Assembly (NCBI RefSeq): GCF_000444995.1
Contig: NC_022041.1
Location: forward strand, 2,578,001 to 2,642,000
From: Paracoccus aminophilus JCM 7686
Lineage (GTDB): Bacteria; Pseudomonadota; Alphaproteobacteria; Rhodobacterales; Rhodobacteraceae
DNA length: 64,000 bases
Direction of reading: 5' to 3'
In this document: positions 43,734 to 53,337 of the stretch, one piece after another
How positions within the stretch are numbered: position 1 is the stretch's first letter
Layout: every line of letters starts with the position of its first letter
Program-made: the position numbers and the translations under genes
The notes under the pieces: model-generated
Told to the model about the DNA's origin: nothing
What the model saw: only the letters and a program-made list of their open reading frames with translations
The model's database searches: none

Positions 43734-45125
43734 ATGACTCAAACGTTCGACATGGTGGTGATCGGATCCGGTCCCGGCGGTTATGTCTGCGCCATCCGCG
43801 GCGCGCAGCTGGGGCTCAAGGTCGCCGTGATCGAGCGCGAGCATCTCGGCGGCATCTGCCTGAACTGGGGCTGCATCCCGACCAAGGCCCTGCTGCGCTC
43901 GGCCGAGGTCTTCCACCTCATGCACCGCGCCAAGGAATTCGGCCTCTCGGCCGACAAGATCGGCTATGACCTGCCCGCCGTGGTGAAACGCTCGCGCGGG
44001 GTGGCAAAACAGCTCGCCTCCGGCGTGGGCCACCTGCTCAAGAAGAACAAGGTCACCGTCATCATGGGCGAAGGCACGCTGACCGCACCCGGCAAGGTCT
44101 CGGTCAAGACCGAGAAGGGCACCGAAGAGGTGACGGGCAAGGCGATCATCCTCGCCACCGGGGCGCGCGCGCGCGAACTGCCGGGGCTCGAGCCGGATGG
44201 CAAGCTCGTCTGGAACTACAAGACCGCGCTCAACCCGCCGCATATGCCGAAGAAACTCCTGGTCATCGGCTCGGGCGCGATCGGCATCGAATTCGCGAGC
44301 TTCTTCAACACGCTCGGCGCCGACACCACCGTGGTCGAGGTCATGGACCGCGTCCTGCCAGTCGAAGACGCCGAGATTTCCGCCCATGCCAAGAAGCAAT
44401 TCATCAAGCAGGGCATGAAGATCATCGAGAAGGCGACGGTCAAGCAACTCGACCGCGCCGGCGACAAGGTCACCGCCCATATCGAGATCGGCGGCAAGAC
44501 CGAGACGCAAGACTTCGACACGGTGATTTCGGCGGTCGGCATCGTCGGCAATGTCGAAAACCTCGGCCTCGAGAAGCTCGGCGTGAAGATCGACCGCACC
44601 CATGTCGTGACCGACGAATATTGCCGCACCGGCGTGCCCGGCCTCTATGCGATCGGCGATATCGCGGGCGCGCCCTGGCTTGCCCATAAGGCCAGCCACG
44701 AAGGCGTCATGGTGGCCGAACTCGTCGCGGGCGGTCACCCCCACCCGATCAAGCCGGGCGCGATCGCAGGCTGCACCTATTGCAACCCGCAAGTCGCCTC
44801 CGTCGGCCTGACCGAAGAAAAGGCCAAAGCGGCGGGCTATGACATCAAGGTCGGCCGCTTCCCCTTCGTCGGCAACGGCAAAGCCATTGCACTTGGCGAG
44901 CCCGAGGGCCTCATCAAGACGATCTTCGACGCCAAGACCGGCGAGCTTCTCGGCGCGCATATGGTCGGCGCCGAAGTGACCGAGCTGATCCAAGGCTATG
45001 TCATCGGCCGCACGCTCGAGACCACCGAGGCGGAGCTGATCGAGACCGTCTTCCCCCATCCGACGCTCTCGGAAATGCTCCACGAATCCGTGCTCTCGGC
45101 CTATGGCCGCACCCTGCATTTCTAG
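43734..45125 (+). CDS. lpdA: Dihydrolipoyl dehydrogenase (E3)
   Basis: FAD flavoprotein that reoxidises lipoyl domains of 2-oxoacid dehydrogenase or glycine cleavage complexes, making NADH. 463 residues. GSGPGGYVCAI (FAD), redox pair in GGICLNWGCIPTKAL, GSGAIGIEFASF (NAD), YAIGDIAGAPWLAHKASHEG, and the C-terminal active-site HPTLSE. No E1 or E2 genes are nearby, so its partner complex is not shown. GAGAGGG precedes the start; a terminator follows. Confidence 0.96.
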   Translation: MTQTFDMVVIGSGPGGYVCAIRGAQLGLKVAVIEREHLGGICLNWGCIPTKALLRSAEVFHLMHRAKEFGLSADKIGYDLPAVVKRSRGVAKQLASGVGHLLKKNKVTVIMGEGTLTAPGKVSVKTEKGTEEVTGKAIILATGARARELPGLEPDGKLVWNYKTALNPPHMPKKLLVIGSGAIGIEFASFFNTLGADTTVVEVMDRVLPVEDAEISAHAKKQFIKQGMKIIEKATVKQLDRAGDKVTAHIEIGGKTETQDFDTVISAVGIVGNVENLGLEKLGVKIDRTHVVTDEYCRTGVPGLYAIGDIAGAPWLAHKASHEGVMVAELVAGGHPHPIKPGAIAGCTYCNPQVASVGLTEEKAKAAGYDIKVGRFPFVGNGKAIALGEPEGLIKTIFDAKTGELLGAHMVGAEVTELIQGYVIGRTLETTEAELIETVFPHPTLSEMLHESVLSAYGRTLHF

Positions 45126-45159
45126 GTTTTCTTCATCACGACAATACCCTGCGGGGGTT

Positions 45160-45188
45160 TGGGGGGCGCATAGCCCCCCATTTCTTTT
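45160..45188 (+). terminator. Intrinsic terminator after lpdA
   Basis: GGGGGGC (45161-45167) pairs with GCCCCCC (45173-45179) around GCATA, extended by a T-A pair, and is followed by TTTCTTTT. A good Rho-independent structure 35 bases after the lpdA stop. Confidence 0.8.
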
Positions 45189-45280
45189 GCCCGGAGCTTG
45201 CGCCAGATCAAGGCGCGCATTCCTCTGGTCGCGACGCTGTGCGGATAACGCCCGTGACCAGCTCCAGAGGAAACCCGCCC

Positions 45281-45694
45281 ATGACCTTCGCCCGCGCGCT
45301 CGCAACCAGCGCGACTTTCGCGACCTTGGCCCTTGTCGCCGCCTGCTCACCCGAGCTGACGCCCACCACCGGAAAAAGCGATTACGCGCAATTCTGCGCC
45401 TCGTGCCATGGCCCGAGCGGCAAGGGTGACGGGCCCGTGGCGGCAGAGCTGAAGCCTCGGCCAGCCGATCTCACCCTGCTCGCCAAAAGAAACGGCGGCA
45501 GCTTCCCGCGGCTCTCGGCGATGGAGCAGATCCACGGCGCGACCATGGGGCGCAGCGAAAGCCAGATGCCCGAATTCGGCGACATCCTTTCGGGCAAGAC
45601 CGTGCTTTATGACGCGGGCGACGGGATCGAGACGCCGACGCCCTGGCGGCTGGTCGCCTTGACCAAATATCTCGAAACCCTGCAGCAGAAATGA
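45281..45694 (+). CDS. Monohaem c-type cytochrome lipoprotein
   Basis: 137 residues. The signal MTFARALATSATFATLALVAAC has lipobox VAAC (C22), so it is a periplasmic membrane-anchored protein. Haem site CASCH at 39-43 with KGDGPVAAELKPRPADLT downstream, typical of small class I cytochromes; a methionine in SQMPEFGD is a likely sixth ligand. GAGG lies nine bases before the ATG. Electron partner not shown. It ends in a strong hairpin shared with the next gene. Confidence 0.88.
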   Translation: MTFARALATSATFATLALVAACSPELTPTTGKSDYAQFCASCHGPSGKGDGPVAAELKPRPADLTLLAKRNGGSFPRLSAMEQIHGATMGRSESQMPEFGDILSGKTVLYDAGDGIETPTPWRLVALTKYLETLQQK

Positions 45695-45696
45695 CA

Positions 45697-45730
45697 AAGG
45701 GCCGCGCGAGAGATTTCTCGTGCGGCCCTT
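45697..45730. terminator. Bidirectional terminator after the cytochrome gene
   Basis: AAGGGCCGC (45697-45705) pairs with GCGGCCCTT (45722-45730), extended inward by GCGAGA/TCTCGT to about 15 bp, with a GATT loop. It separates convergent genes. Confidence 0.8.
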
Positions 45731-45757
45731 CCTCAATCAGCGATCCGGCGGCCGGGC

Positions 45758-46921
45758 TCAGACCGGCATCCGCGCCTCGGCCATTCCGGCAAGCCAGCTT
45801 GCGCCGACCGGCAGGTTCTCGTCGTTGAAATCATAGGCCGGGTGATGCAGCATCGCGCTGTCGCCATTGCCCATGAAAATATAGGCGCCGGGACGCTCGT
45901 TCAGCATATAGCTGAAATCCTCGCCCGCCATCATCGGCGGCACGCTCCAATCGACCGCGCCCGCGACCTCTTCAGCGACCCGGGCGGCATGTTCGGCGGC
46001 GGCCTCATCGTTCATCGTCACCGGATAGCCGCGCTTGAACTCGACCTCGGCACTCGCGCCAAAGGCGCTCGCCACACCGCGCGCGATCTCGCCGATGCGG
46101 AGATCCAGCTGATCGCGCACCGCAGGATCAAGACTGCGCGCCGTGCCCTTCAGATGGACGGTGTTCGGCAGCACGTTATAGGCGGGCGAATCCGTCTCGA
46201 CCGAGGTCACCGAGACCACCGCATTTTGCAGCGGATCGACATTGCGCGAGACGATGCTTTGCAAGGCCACGATGACCTGCGCCGCGACCAGCGTCGTGTC
46301 GATCGCGAGATGCGGCGCCGCCGCATGGCCGCCCTTGCCGGTCAGATAGATATTGAACTGATCCGCTGCCGCCATCATCGCGCCCTTGCGGATGCCGAAT
46401 TGCCCAAGCGGCAGACCGGGCAGATTGTGGAGCCCGTAGAACTCCTGCACCCCCCAGCGCGAGACGAGCCCGTCATCGATCATCGCCTGCGCACCCGCCC
46501 CACCCTCTTCGGCGGGTTGGAAGATGAGGATCGCCGTGCCGTCGAAATTGCGGGTCTCGGCCAGATATTTCGCGGCACCGAGCAGCATCGAGGTATGGCC
46601 GTCATGGCCGCAGGCATGCATCGCGCCGGGCGTGGTCGAGGCATAATCGGCGCCGGTGATCTCATGAATCGGCAGCGCATCCATATCCGCGCGCAGGCCG
46701 ATCACCCGGCCCGAGCCGGTGCTGCGTCCCCGGATCACGCCCACGACGCCCGAACGGCCAATCCCTTCCGTCACCTCATCGACCCCAAACTCCCGCAGCA
46801 ACTCGGCGACGCGGGCCGAGGTCCGGGGCAGGTCATACATCAATTCGGGATGGCGGTGGAAATCGTGTCGCCAGCCTTTGATCTCGGGCAAAAGCTCGGC
46901 AAATCGGTTCTTCACGGGCAT
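45758..46921 (-). CDS. M20-family amidohydrolase (hippurate hydrolase/N-acyl amino acid deacylase type)
   Basis: 387 residues. WRHDFHRHPEL, GLRADMDALPI, MHACGHDGHTSMLLGAA, FQPAEEGGAGAQAMI and MMAGEDFSYML are the M20D metal and catalytic regions. It cleaves acyl groups from amino acids or similar amides; the natural substrate is unknown. Followed by an FAD oxidoreductase in the same orientation, with a 57-base gap that suggests separate or weakly linked expression. Confidence 0.88.
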   Translation of the reverse strand: MPVKNRFAELLPEIKGWRHDFHRHPELMYDLPRTSARVAELLREFGVDEVTEGIGRSGVVGVIRGRSTGSGRVIGLRADMDALPIHEITGADYASTTPGAMHACGHDGHTSMLLGAAKYLAETRNFDGTAILIFQPAEEGGAGAQAMIDDGLVSRWGVQEFYGLHNLPGLPLGQFGIRKGAMMAAADQFNIYLTGKGGHAAAPHLAIDTTLVAAQVIVALQSIVSRNVDPLQNAVVSVTSVETDSPAYNVLPNTVHLKGTARSLDPAVRDQLDLRIGEIARGVASAFGASAEVEFKRGYPVTMNDEAAAEHAARVAEEVAGAVDWSVPPMMAGEDFSYMLNERPGAYIFMGNGDSAMLHHPAYDFNDENLPVGASWLAGMAEARMPV

Positions 46922-46978
46922 GTCAGCTCTCCTTCGCGCGAAGCTTGCTCTGTTTCCGCCGCACCTGCAAGCAGGCGG

Positions 46979-48406
46979 CTAGAGCGAGGGCCCCAGCACC
47001 AGAGGCGAGCCGTCGTGGAAACGCTGATAGCGAAAGCGCGTCAGATCATGTTCCGGGTCGCGGCCTTGCAACAGATCCGCCATGACCCGGCCAACGCCGG
47101 GACCGATGCCAAAACCATGGCCCGACATGCCGGTTGCAATGAAGAGCCCCGCAATCGGGCTTTCATCGAGCACCGGCACCTCATCGGGCATGACATCAAT
47201 CATGCCCGCCCAGACGTGATGATAATGCGGCGTCCCGAGCGCGGGAAAGCTCGCCGCGAAATCGCGCTGGATCTTCTTCAAAAGCCGCTCGTTCGGGGCA
47301 GGGTCGAGCACGCGCATCCGCTCGAAAGGCGTCACATCCGAGGCGCTCCACCGCCGCCGCGTCGTCCAGGCATCGGGAAAATGCGCGGGCGCGAGCAGCC
47401 GCAACCCGGTGCGGCGGAAGTCGCGTTTGAGCTGGGGCAGATAGGCTTTGAAATGGCGAAAAGCGTCAGGGCCGATCCAGAAATCATGGGCCACGCCGGG
47501 CGCGAGCGTATAGCCGCCGTCCTGCCTGCGCCGTAGGGCGAAGCGGTCATCGGCGGCGGCTCCGGGCCAGAAATCGACGATGGGCATGGTCGCGCCCACA
47601 GTCGCGCGCACCGAAAGCTGAGGGATCGACAGTCCGGCATTGCGTGCGAAAAGCGAAGACCACGCCCCACCCGCGAGCAGCACGCGGCCCGCCCGGACGA
47701 AGCCCTGCTCGGTATGAACGCCCTGCAAGCTCCCGCCCGCCAGCTCCAGCGTGCGCGCGGCGCAATCCTCGACGATGACGACGCCCGCCTGCTCGGCCAG
47801 GCGCGCCATCGCGGGGACCGCCGTCCAAGGCTCGCCCCGCGCATCGGATGGCGTCGACAGCGCGCCGATCCAGCCCGCCGCATTCGGCAAGGTCGCCTCA
47901 AGCTCTGCGCGCGAGACCATGCGCGTGTCGAGCCCATATTGCCGCGCCAGCGTCAGCCAGCTTTCGAAACCGGCGAGGTCTTCGGCGGTCTTGGCGAGAT
48001 AGGTGACGCCGGTCTGCTCGAAACCGGCTGCCTCGCCCAGCTCTTGCGCCAGCCCCTCCCAGAGCCGCAGGGATTCGATCATGATCGGCAATTCGCCGGG
48101 GTCGCGGCCCTGCTGGCGGATCCAGCCCCAATTGCGCGAGGATTGCTCGCCCGCGACCCGGCCCTTTTCGCATAAAACCACCTGCACGCCGGCCCGCGCC
48201 AGATAAAGCGCGGTGGCAATGCCAATGATCCCGCCACCGATAATCACGACATCGGCGGCCTCGGGCAAAGGCCCGGGAAAGCCAATCGGATCGCTCGCCC
48301 GGATCGGGCCGCCGCTCACCAGCATGGCACGGGCCTTGGGTCGGAAAAGCGCCAGAAGTGAGAGACGAGATGCCTGTTCATACCGACCGCCTGATTGGGG
48401 TTTCAT
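46979..48406 (-). CDS. FAD-dependent amine/amino-acid oxidoreductase (DAO/DadA family)
   Basis: 475 residues. Rossmann FAD motif VVIIGGGIIGIATALYLARAG near 52-72, then GEQSSRNWGWIRQQGRDP, the family mark of COG0665 enzymes, and the C-terminal FIATGMSGHGFGIGPGVG. Probably oxidises an amine or imino acid; specificity unknown. The N-terminal about 45 residues before the FAD motif are unusual for the family, and the true start could lie further downstream. Upstream of the M20 gene. Confidence 0.8.
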   Translation of the reverse strand: MKPQSGGRYEQASRLSLLALFRPKARAMLVSGGPIRASDPIGFPGPLPEAADVVIIGGGIIGIATALYLARAGVQVVLCEKGRVAGEQSSRNWGWIRQQGRDPGELPIMIESLRLWEGLAQELGEAAGFEQTGVTYLAKTAEDLAGFESWLTLARQYGLDTRMVSRAELEATLPNAAGWIGALSTPSDARGEPWTAVPAMARLAEQAGVVIVEDCAARTLELAGGSLQGVHTEQGFVRAGRVLLAGGAWSSLFARNAGLSIPQLSVRATVGATMPIVDFWPGAAADDRFALRRRQDGGYTLAPGVAHDFWIGPDAFRHFKAYLPQLKRDFRRTGLRLLAPAHFPDAWTTRRRWSASDVTPFERMRVLDPAPNERLLKKIQRDFAASFPALGTPHYHHVWAGMIDVMPDEVPVLDESPIAGLFIATGMSGHGFGIGPGVGRVMADLLQGRDPEHDLTRFRYQRFHDGSPLVLGPSL

Positions 48407-48494
48407 CTCAGGCTAACGCAGTCGGCAATCCTTGCAACCGCGAACTTGTCGCAGGGCGCGGCAAGCCCCCGGTTTCGCACCTCTTTTCGCGCTG

Positions 48495-49148
48495 TTAGTG
48501 CTGAAGTGCGGTCAAGGCGGCATCCAAGGCCGCGCGCGGCAGGATGATGAGCATCGGCCCGGTAATCTCTAGCTCGACCGGCCCCGAGACCTCGTTCGAG
48601 GTGCCGATCCGGCCATTTGGCGCGAAACCGATCCGCGCAATCGGCCAGCGTAGCCCGTGACTGTGCCCGCTGGAGGGGCCCATCGGAAACAGCGAGAAGC
48701 GGCTGCCAATCGGCAGGTCGATCGCGAAATGCGCGGGCGCGCGGAAGATGATGTCTTCGGCCCCAATCAGGATGATCCGCGCCGGATCCTGACTGATCCG
48801 GCTGAGAACCGCCAGCTCATGGTCGATACGGCCGCCCAGAAACCCCAGCGCCAGCACGAAGGGCGCCTTGATCCGGCTCAGGCATTTCTCGAAATCGGTG
48901 CTGTTTTGCTCGGCGATATGATGCAGCCGCCCCTTGGGGATCGCGGCGCGCGCCTCGGGAGAAATGCTGTCGAAATCCCCGATCACCGCATCGGGCATCT
49001 CGCCGAAACGCAGCGCCTGATCGGCGCCGCCATCGGCTGCGACGAGGCGCGGAGCACGGGCCCGCGCCTCAGTCAGATCTGCCTGCGACACCTCGCCCCC
49101 ACCGATCAGCGTCACGCCATCCGCAGAGACAAGGACCCGCCCGGACAT
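48495..49148 (-). CDS. thiN: Thiamine diphosphokinase
   Basis: Transfers pyrophosphate from ATP to thiamine, giving thiamine diphosphate. 217 residues: VAADGGADQAL, DAVIGDFDSIS and HIAEQNSTDFEKCL are the family motifs, with the C-terminal thiamine-binding beta domain (VSGPVELEITGPMLIILP). GGAGG lies before the ATG at 49148. It starts two bases past the stop of the DUF2842 gene, in a purA-DUF2842-thiN unit. Confidence 0.88.
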   Translation of the reverse strand: MSGRVLVSADGVTLIGGGEVSQADLTEARARAPRLVAADGGADQALRFGEMPDAVIGDFDSISPEARAAIPKGRLHHIAEQNSTDFEKCLSRIKAPFVLALGFLGGRIDHELAVLSRISQDPARIILIGAEDIIFRAPAHFAIDLPIGSRFSLFPMGPSSGHSHGLRWPIARIGFAPNGRIGTSNEVSGPVELEITGPMLIILPRAALDAALTALQH

Positions 49149-49150
49149 GG

Positions 49151-49363
49151 CTATTCCTCCTTGCCGATGCCGGTAAAGATCCGTTTGAACGGAAATGCCC
49201 AGATCACGCCAAGCGCGACATAGATCAGGACCTCGATCACGATCGGCTGACGCCCGAAGGTGCGGTCGAGCCAATTCATCAGGGTGACCGCCACAACGAT
49301 ATAAAGCGGCAGCCCGATCAGCAGGACGACAAGCGACCAGCGTTTGCGAATTTTGAGGTCCAT
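49151..49363 (-). CDS. DUF2842 family small membrane protein
   Basis: 70 residues from the ATG at 49363; two hydrophobic helices (LVVLLIGLPLYIVVAVTLMNWL and VLIYVALGVIWAFPF) with the family end FKRIFTGIGKEE. Function unknown. Lies between purA (16 bases upstream) and thiN, whose ribosome site is inside its last codons. Confidence 0.85.
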   Translation of the reverse strand: MDLKIRKRWSLVVLLIGLPLYIVVAVTLMNWLDRTFGRQPIVIEVLIYVALGVIWAFPFKRIFTGIGKEE

Positions 49364-49379
49364 CTGGGCTCCGTCCGGA

Positions 49380-50672
49380 TCAATCGGCAAAGGGATCGGT
49401 GACGAGGATGGTATCGTCCCGCTCGGGGCTCGTCGAGAGCAGTGCGACCGGGCATTGGATCAACTCCTCGATGCGGCGGACGTATTTGATCGCGGCGGCG
49501 GGCAGATCGGCCCAGCTGCGCGCGCCCTCGGTCGATTCCGACCAGCCCTCAAGCTCTTCATAGATCGGCGTGACCTTCGCTTGCAGCGCGGCGGCGGTCG
49601 GCAGGTAATCGTAGCGCGTGCCGTCGATTTCATAGCCGACGCAGATCTTCAGCGTCTTGAAGCCGTCAAGCACGTCGAGCTTGGTCAGCGCAATGCCGTT
49701 CACGCCCGAGATCGCGCAGGTCTGGCGCACCAGAACCGCATCGAACCAGCCGCAGCGGCGCTTGCGCCCGGTGACCGTGCCGAATTCATGGCCGCGCTCG
49801 CCCAGACGCTGACCATCTGCATCTTCAAGCTCGGTCGGGAAGGGACCAGAGCCGACGCGGGTGGTATAGGCTTTGACGATGCCCAGAACGAAGCCGATCG
49901 AGCTCGGGCCAAGGCCGGTGCCAGTCGCGGCCATCCCCGACATGGTGGTCGAGGAGGTCACATAGGGATAGGTCCCGAAATCGATATCAAGAAGCGAGCC
50001 CTGCGCGCCTTCGAACAGGATCCGCTTGCCCGCGCGACGCTCGTCGTTCAGCACTTTCCAGACAGGCTGCGCATAGGCCAGAAGCTTCGGCGCGATTTCC
50101 AGGAGCTTCGCCTTCAGCTCTTCGCGGTCGATCGGCTCGGCACCAAGACCTTTGCGCAGCGGGTCGTGATGGGCGAGCAAACGGTCCAGACGCGCGTCGA
50201 GCGTCTCGATATCGCCCAGATCCGCGACGCGAATGGTGCGACGGCCGACTTTGTCTTCATAGGCCGGACCGATGCCGCGCCCGGTCGTGCCGATTTTCGA
50301 CGAGCCCGCAGCTTCCTCGCGCAGACGGTCAAGATCTTGGTGCAGCGGCAGGATCAACGGGGTGTTTTCCGCGATCATCAGGCTCGCGGGCGAGATTTCG
50401 ATGCCCTGCGCCGTCAGTTTGTCGATTTCCGCGAACAGTGCCCAAGGGTCGAGCACAACGCCGTTGCCGATCACCGCCATCTTGCCCTTGCGCACGATCC
50501 CCGAGGGAAGCAGCGAGAGCTTATAGACCTGCTCGCCGATGACCAGCGTGTGCCCGGCATTATGGCCGCCTTGAAAACGCGCGATAATATCGGCGCGTTC
50601 GGACAGCCAGTCCACGATTTTGCCTTTGCCTTCGTCGCCCCATTGCGCGCCGACGACTACCACATTGGCCAT
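49380..50672 (-). CDS. purA: Adenylosuccinate synthetase
   Basis: GTP-dependent conversion of IMP and aspartate to adenylosuccinate, the AMP branch of purine synthesis. 430 residues from the ATG at 50672. P-loop [39 protein letters not shown] and TKLDVLDG are conserved. Upstream coding possibility in the same frame has no ribosome site. A good promoter match lies 40-60 bases upstream. Confidence 0.97.
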   Translation of the reverse strand: MANVVVVGAQWGDEGKGKIVDWLSERADIIARFQGGHNAGHTLVIGEQVYKLSLLPSGIVRKGKMAVIGNGVVLDPWALFAEIDKLTAQGIEISPASLMIAENTPLILPLHQDLDRLREEAAGSSKIGTTGRGIGPAYEDKVGRRTIRVADLGDIETLDARLDRLLAHHDPLRKGLGAEPIDREELKAKLLEIAPKLLAYAQPVWKVLNDERRAGKRILFEGAQGSLLDIDFGTYPYVTSSTTMSGMAATGTGLGPSSIGFVLGIVKAYTTRVGSGPFPTELEDADGQRLGERGHEFGTVTGRKRRCGWFDAVLVRQTCAISGVNGIALTKLDVLDGFKTLKICVGYEIDGTRYDYLPTAAALQAKVTPIYEELEGWSESTEGARSWADLPAAAIKYVRRIEELIQCPVALLSTSPERDDTILVTDPFAD

Positions 50673-50706
50673 GATCCTATCCCTTCGGTCACAAATGCCC
50701 CGGCGC

Positions 50707-50735
50707 TGTATAAAGGTCATGTGCGCGCGTTGAAA
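50707..50735 (-). promoter_or_regulatory. Candidate purA promoter
   Basis: Minus-strand TATACA (50712-50707) with TTTCAA (50735-50730) 17 bases upstream; start of transcription would fall near 50700, about 28 bases before the ATG. No PurR-type operator could be recognised. The 235-base gap up to the divergent cyclase gene also carries GGCCGCGCGGCC, a perfect 12-base palindrome, near 50745. Confidence 0.45.
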
Positions 50736-50907
50736 GCACAAAGGGCCGCGCGGCCGACGGGGATGCACGGGACGCATGAATGCGCGCGATCTGGCCGCCA
50801 AAAGCTGGGGATATGTTCTTTTCGCGCCAAGAAAGCCTTTGGTGTTCAGCTTTCTCCATGTGACGCTTTGCTGCCGGCGCTGGGTCCGGCCATCGGAGGA
50901 TCACGGA

Positions 50908-51723
50908 ATGTGCCATGCTTGTGTCATCGAAAGCGTAAAATCGGACATGATTTCACGGCGTAGCCTGTTTACAGGCGCGGCCGCACTTGGCGCCACGGCA
51001 GTGACATTGGGCGCGGTCTCGGCCCGGCCCGCTCTGGCCCAGTCCACCGGCAAGGTCGTCGATCTGACCCACGCCTGGGATGAAACCTTCCCGACTTTCG
51101 ACGGCGCGCCGGGCATCGCTTATGAAGAGGCGGTGAATTTCGACAAATCCGGCTATCAGCTGTGGAAGCTCACAATTTTCGAACATAGCGGTACCCATAT
51201 CGACGCGCCGCTGCATTTCTCGAAGGATGGCAAATCGGTGGCCGAGCTTGATCCGGGCAATCTCGTCTGCCCGCTTTGCATCATCGACATCACCGCCAAG
51301 GCCAAAGACGACGCCAATGCCATGGTCGAGGCCGAAGACGTCGAGACCTGGGTGAAGGCCCATGGCGAGATCCCGGCCGGCGCGGTGGTTGCGCTGAATT
51401 CGGGCTGGGCCGCCAAGGTCGGCACGCCCGAATTCCGCAATGATGCCGAGGGCAAATTCGCCTTCCCGGGCTTTGCGAAATCGGCGACCGACAAGCTTGC
51501 CGAGATGCAGGTCGCGGGGATCGGGGTCGATTCGCTCTCGCTCGATCCCGGCAATTCGCCGGATTTCGCGGTGCATAAATCCTGGCTGCCCTCGGGTCGG
51601 TTCGGGATCGAGGCTTTGGCCGGGCTCGATCAGCTGCCCGCCACCGGCGCGACCATCTTTGTCGGCGCCCCCAAACACAAGCGCGGCACCGGCGGCCCGG
51701 CGCGCGTTCTGGCGGTGCTGTGA
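50908..51723 (+). CDS. Tat-exported cyclase family protein (Cyc/kynurenine formamidase-like)
   Basis: 271 residues from the ATG at 50908, chosen because GGAGG lies eight bases upstream. The N-terminus reads MCHACVIESVKSDM before a Tat signal (SRRSLFTGAAALGATAV, cleavage near ALA-QS). The metal motif EHSGTHIDAPLHF is the COG1878 hallmark; DLTHAWDETFPTFDG and GIGVDSLSLDPG follow. The family includes isatin hydrolase and kynurenine formamidase; the substrate here is unknown. An AhpD-like gene overlaps its stop by one base. Confidence 0.83.
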   Translation: MCHACVIESVKSDMISRRSLFTGAAALGATAVTLGAVSARPALAQSTGKVVDLTHAWDETFPTFDGAPGIAYEEAVNFDKSGYQLWKLTIFEHSGTHIDAPLHFSKDGKSVAELDPGNLVCPLCIIDITAKAKDDANAMVEAEDVETWVKAHGEIPAGAVVALNSGWAAKVGTPEFRNDAEGKFAFPGFAKSATDKLAEMQVAGIGVDSLSLDPGNSPDFAVHKSWLPSGRFGIEALAGLDQLPATGATIFVGAPKHKRGTGGPARVLAVL

Positions 51724-52121
51724 TGGCGACGGTCCCGCTGCTCTCCGACGACGAGGTCGATCCCCGTGCCCTTGCGGTTTTCAACCGCATCCGCGAGGCG
51801 CGCGGCACGGATTACATCAACAACTTCTGGCGCGCTTTGGCCCATGACCCCGTCGCGCTTGACGCGGTCTGGGAGCGGCTTTCGCAGATCATGGCGCCCG
51901 GCGCGCTCGATCCCTTGGTCAAGGAGCTGATCTATATCGCGGTCTCGACGGCGCATGGCTGCACCTATTGCATCCATTCCCATACCGCATCGGCCAAGGC
52001 CAAGGGCATGACGCCCGAGCAACATGCCGAGCTTTTGGCCGTCATCGGCATGGCAAGCCAGACCAATGCGCTGGTCACTGGCCTCGGCGTGCCGGTTGAT
52101 GCGCGTTTTGAGGCGAACTAG
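51723..52121 (+). CDS. Carboxymuconolactone decarboxylase/AhpD-like protein
   Basis: 132 residues of the AhpD fold. Unlike the nuo-encoded relative, it has the redox CTYCIHSH motif (C-x2-C near residue 80), so thiol-dependent peroxidase or reductase activity is plausible. The ATG shares one base with the stop of the cyclase gene (TGATG), so the two are made together. Confidence 0.85.
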   Translation: MATVPLLSDDEVDPRALAVFNRIREARGTDYINNFWRALAHDPVALDAVWERLSQIMAPGALDPLVKELIYIAVSTAHGCTYCIHSHTASAKAKGMTPEQHAELLAVIGMASQTNALVTGLGVPVDARFEAN

Positions 52122-52178
52122 TGCGGGATTGGCCGGGCAAAGCCCCGGCCACCCTTGCGTCGTTCCGGCCGCCCAAGC

Positions 52179-52973
52179 TCAGGCGGCGGCCGCGACCAAG
52201 GCCGGAGTGAAGGGGTGGACCGTCACCTCCTCGCCCTCGAAGATGCAGAACGAGCCCGGCGGAACCTCAAGCCAATCGCCTTCGTCGCTTTCAAGCGGCT
52301 CTGACACGACCGCGCGTCCGCCCCGCGTCGGCGACCAGCGGTGAAAGAGCGTCGGTGCATGTTCGTCACTGGCATAGCGCAAGGCATAAAGCCGCTGCCC
52401 ATCCGAGAAAGCCGCCGTCAGCCGCACGAAAGGCGCGGTGCCGCGTTCGCGGGCCAAGGCCTCGAATTGCGCGGTGGCGCGCGCCATCGCCGCCAAAGGA
52501 TCCTGATCCAGCCCCATGGCAATGGCGGTCAGAAACAGCGCCTCGCTGTCGGTCGCGCCCTTGCGGTGGCGATAGACCTCATCCGGGATCAGCACCTCGG
52601 CTGAGCGGCGATAGGTGTCATAACCGCCAAACTGGCCATTGTGCATGAAGGTCCAGCGGCCAACGGTGAACGGATGGCAATTGTTGCGGCTGGTCGCGGT
52701 CCCGGTCGAGGCGCGGACATGGGCCATAAAAAGGTGCGATTTCACCGTCGCGGTCAGGCTGCGCAGGTTCGGATCGCTCCACGCTGGCATGACATCGCGG
52801 TAAAGCCCCGGCTCCTCTCGGTCACCATACCAAGCGATGCCAAAGCCATCGGCATTGACCGCCGTATGGCAATGGGTGGCTTCGTGGCTTTGCCGGACCA
52901 GCGAATGGCCGGGCCGGCTGACAATATCTTCAAGATAGATCGGTGCGCCGATATAGGCGGCCCAACGGCACAT
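52179..52973 (-). CDS. Class II glutamine amidotransferase
   Basis: 264 residues. Ntn nucleophile C2 at MCRWAAY, MHNGQFGG, NADGFGIAWYG and HVRASTGTATSRNNCHPF are typical of the YafJ/EgtC-like glutaminases. No synthase domain is attached, and the partner reaction is unknown. The start at 52973 places the catalytic cysteine second; upstream coding is not compatible with an Ntn enzyme. Confidence 0.86.
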   Translation of the reverse strand: MCRWAAYIGAPIYLEDIVSRPGHSLVRQSHEATHCHTAVNADGFGIAWYGDREEPGLYRDVMPAWSDPNLRSLTATVKSHLFMAHVRASTGTATSRNNCHPFTVGRWTFMHNGQFGGYDTYRRSAEVLIPDEVYRHRKGATDSEALFLTAIAMGLDQDPLAAMARATAQFEALARERGTAPFVRLTAAFSDGQRLYALRYASDEHAPTLFHRWSPTRGGRAVVSEPLESDEGDWLEVPPGSFCIFEGEEVTVHPFTPALVAAAA

Positions 52974-53037
52974 GTGCTGCTGCCTCTGCTCTTTCTCTTT
53001 TTCAAGGCAATAGCACGGACAGTTTAACAAATCATGC

Positions 53038-53337
53038 TTATTCAGCAGCCGGAGGCACTTCCTCGACGATCACAAGATCGCGCTCGGAGGCGCCAATCGC
53101 ATGGCTCAGCGCCTCTTGATAGGCGGGCGAGCGATAGCAGGCTTCGGCCACCTCGAGGCTCGGGAACCGCGCAACCACATTGCGCGGCCGGTCCCGGCCC
53201 TCAAGTTGGACGTGGCGCCCGCCCCGGGCCAGAAAGACCCCGCCATGATCCGCAATCGCGACAGTCGCGATCTTGGCATAGCGGCTGTAAGCCTCTTCAT
53301 CGGTCACATGGACATTGGCGATCCACAAAGCGGTCAT
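53038..53337 (-). CDS. DUF1330 family protein
   Basis: 99 residues, dimeric ferredoxin-like alpha+beta barrel by family. [18 protein letters not shown] and [22 protein letters not shown] are the family pattern. Function unknown. Its ATG overlaps the alaS stop (ATGA), so it is translated with alaS. Confidence 0.85.
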   Translation of the reverse strand: MTALWIANVHVTDEEAYSRYAKIATVAIADHGGVFLARGGRHVQLEGRDRPRNVVARFPSLEVAEACYRSPAYQEALSHAIGASERDLVIVEEVPPAAE

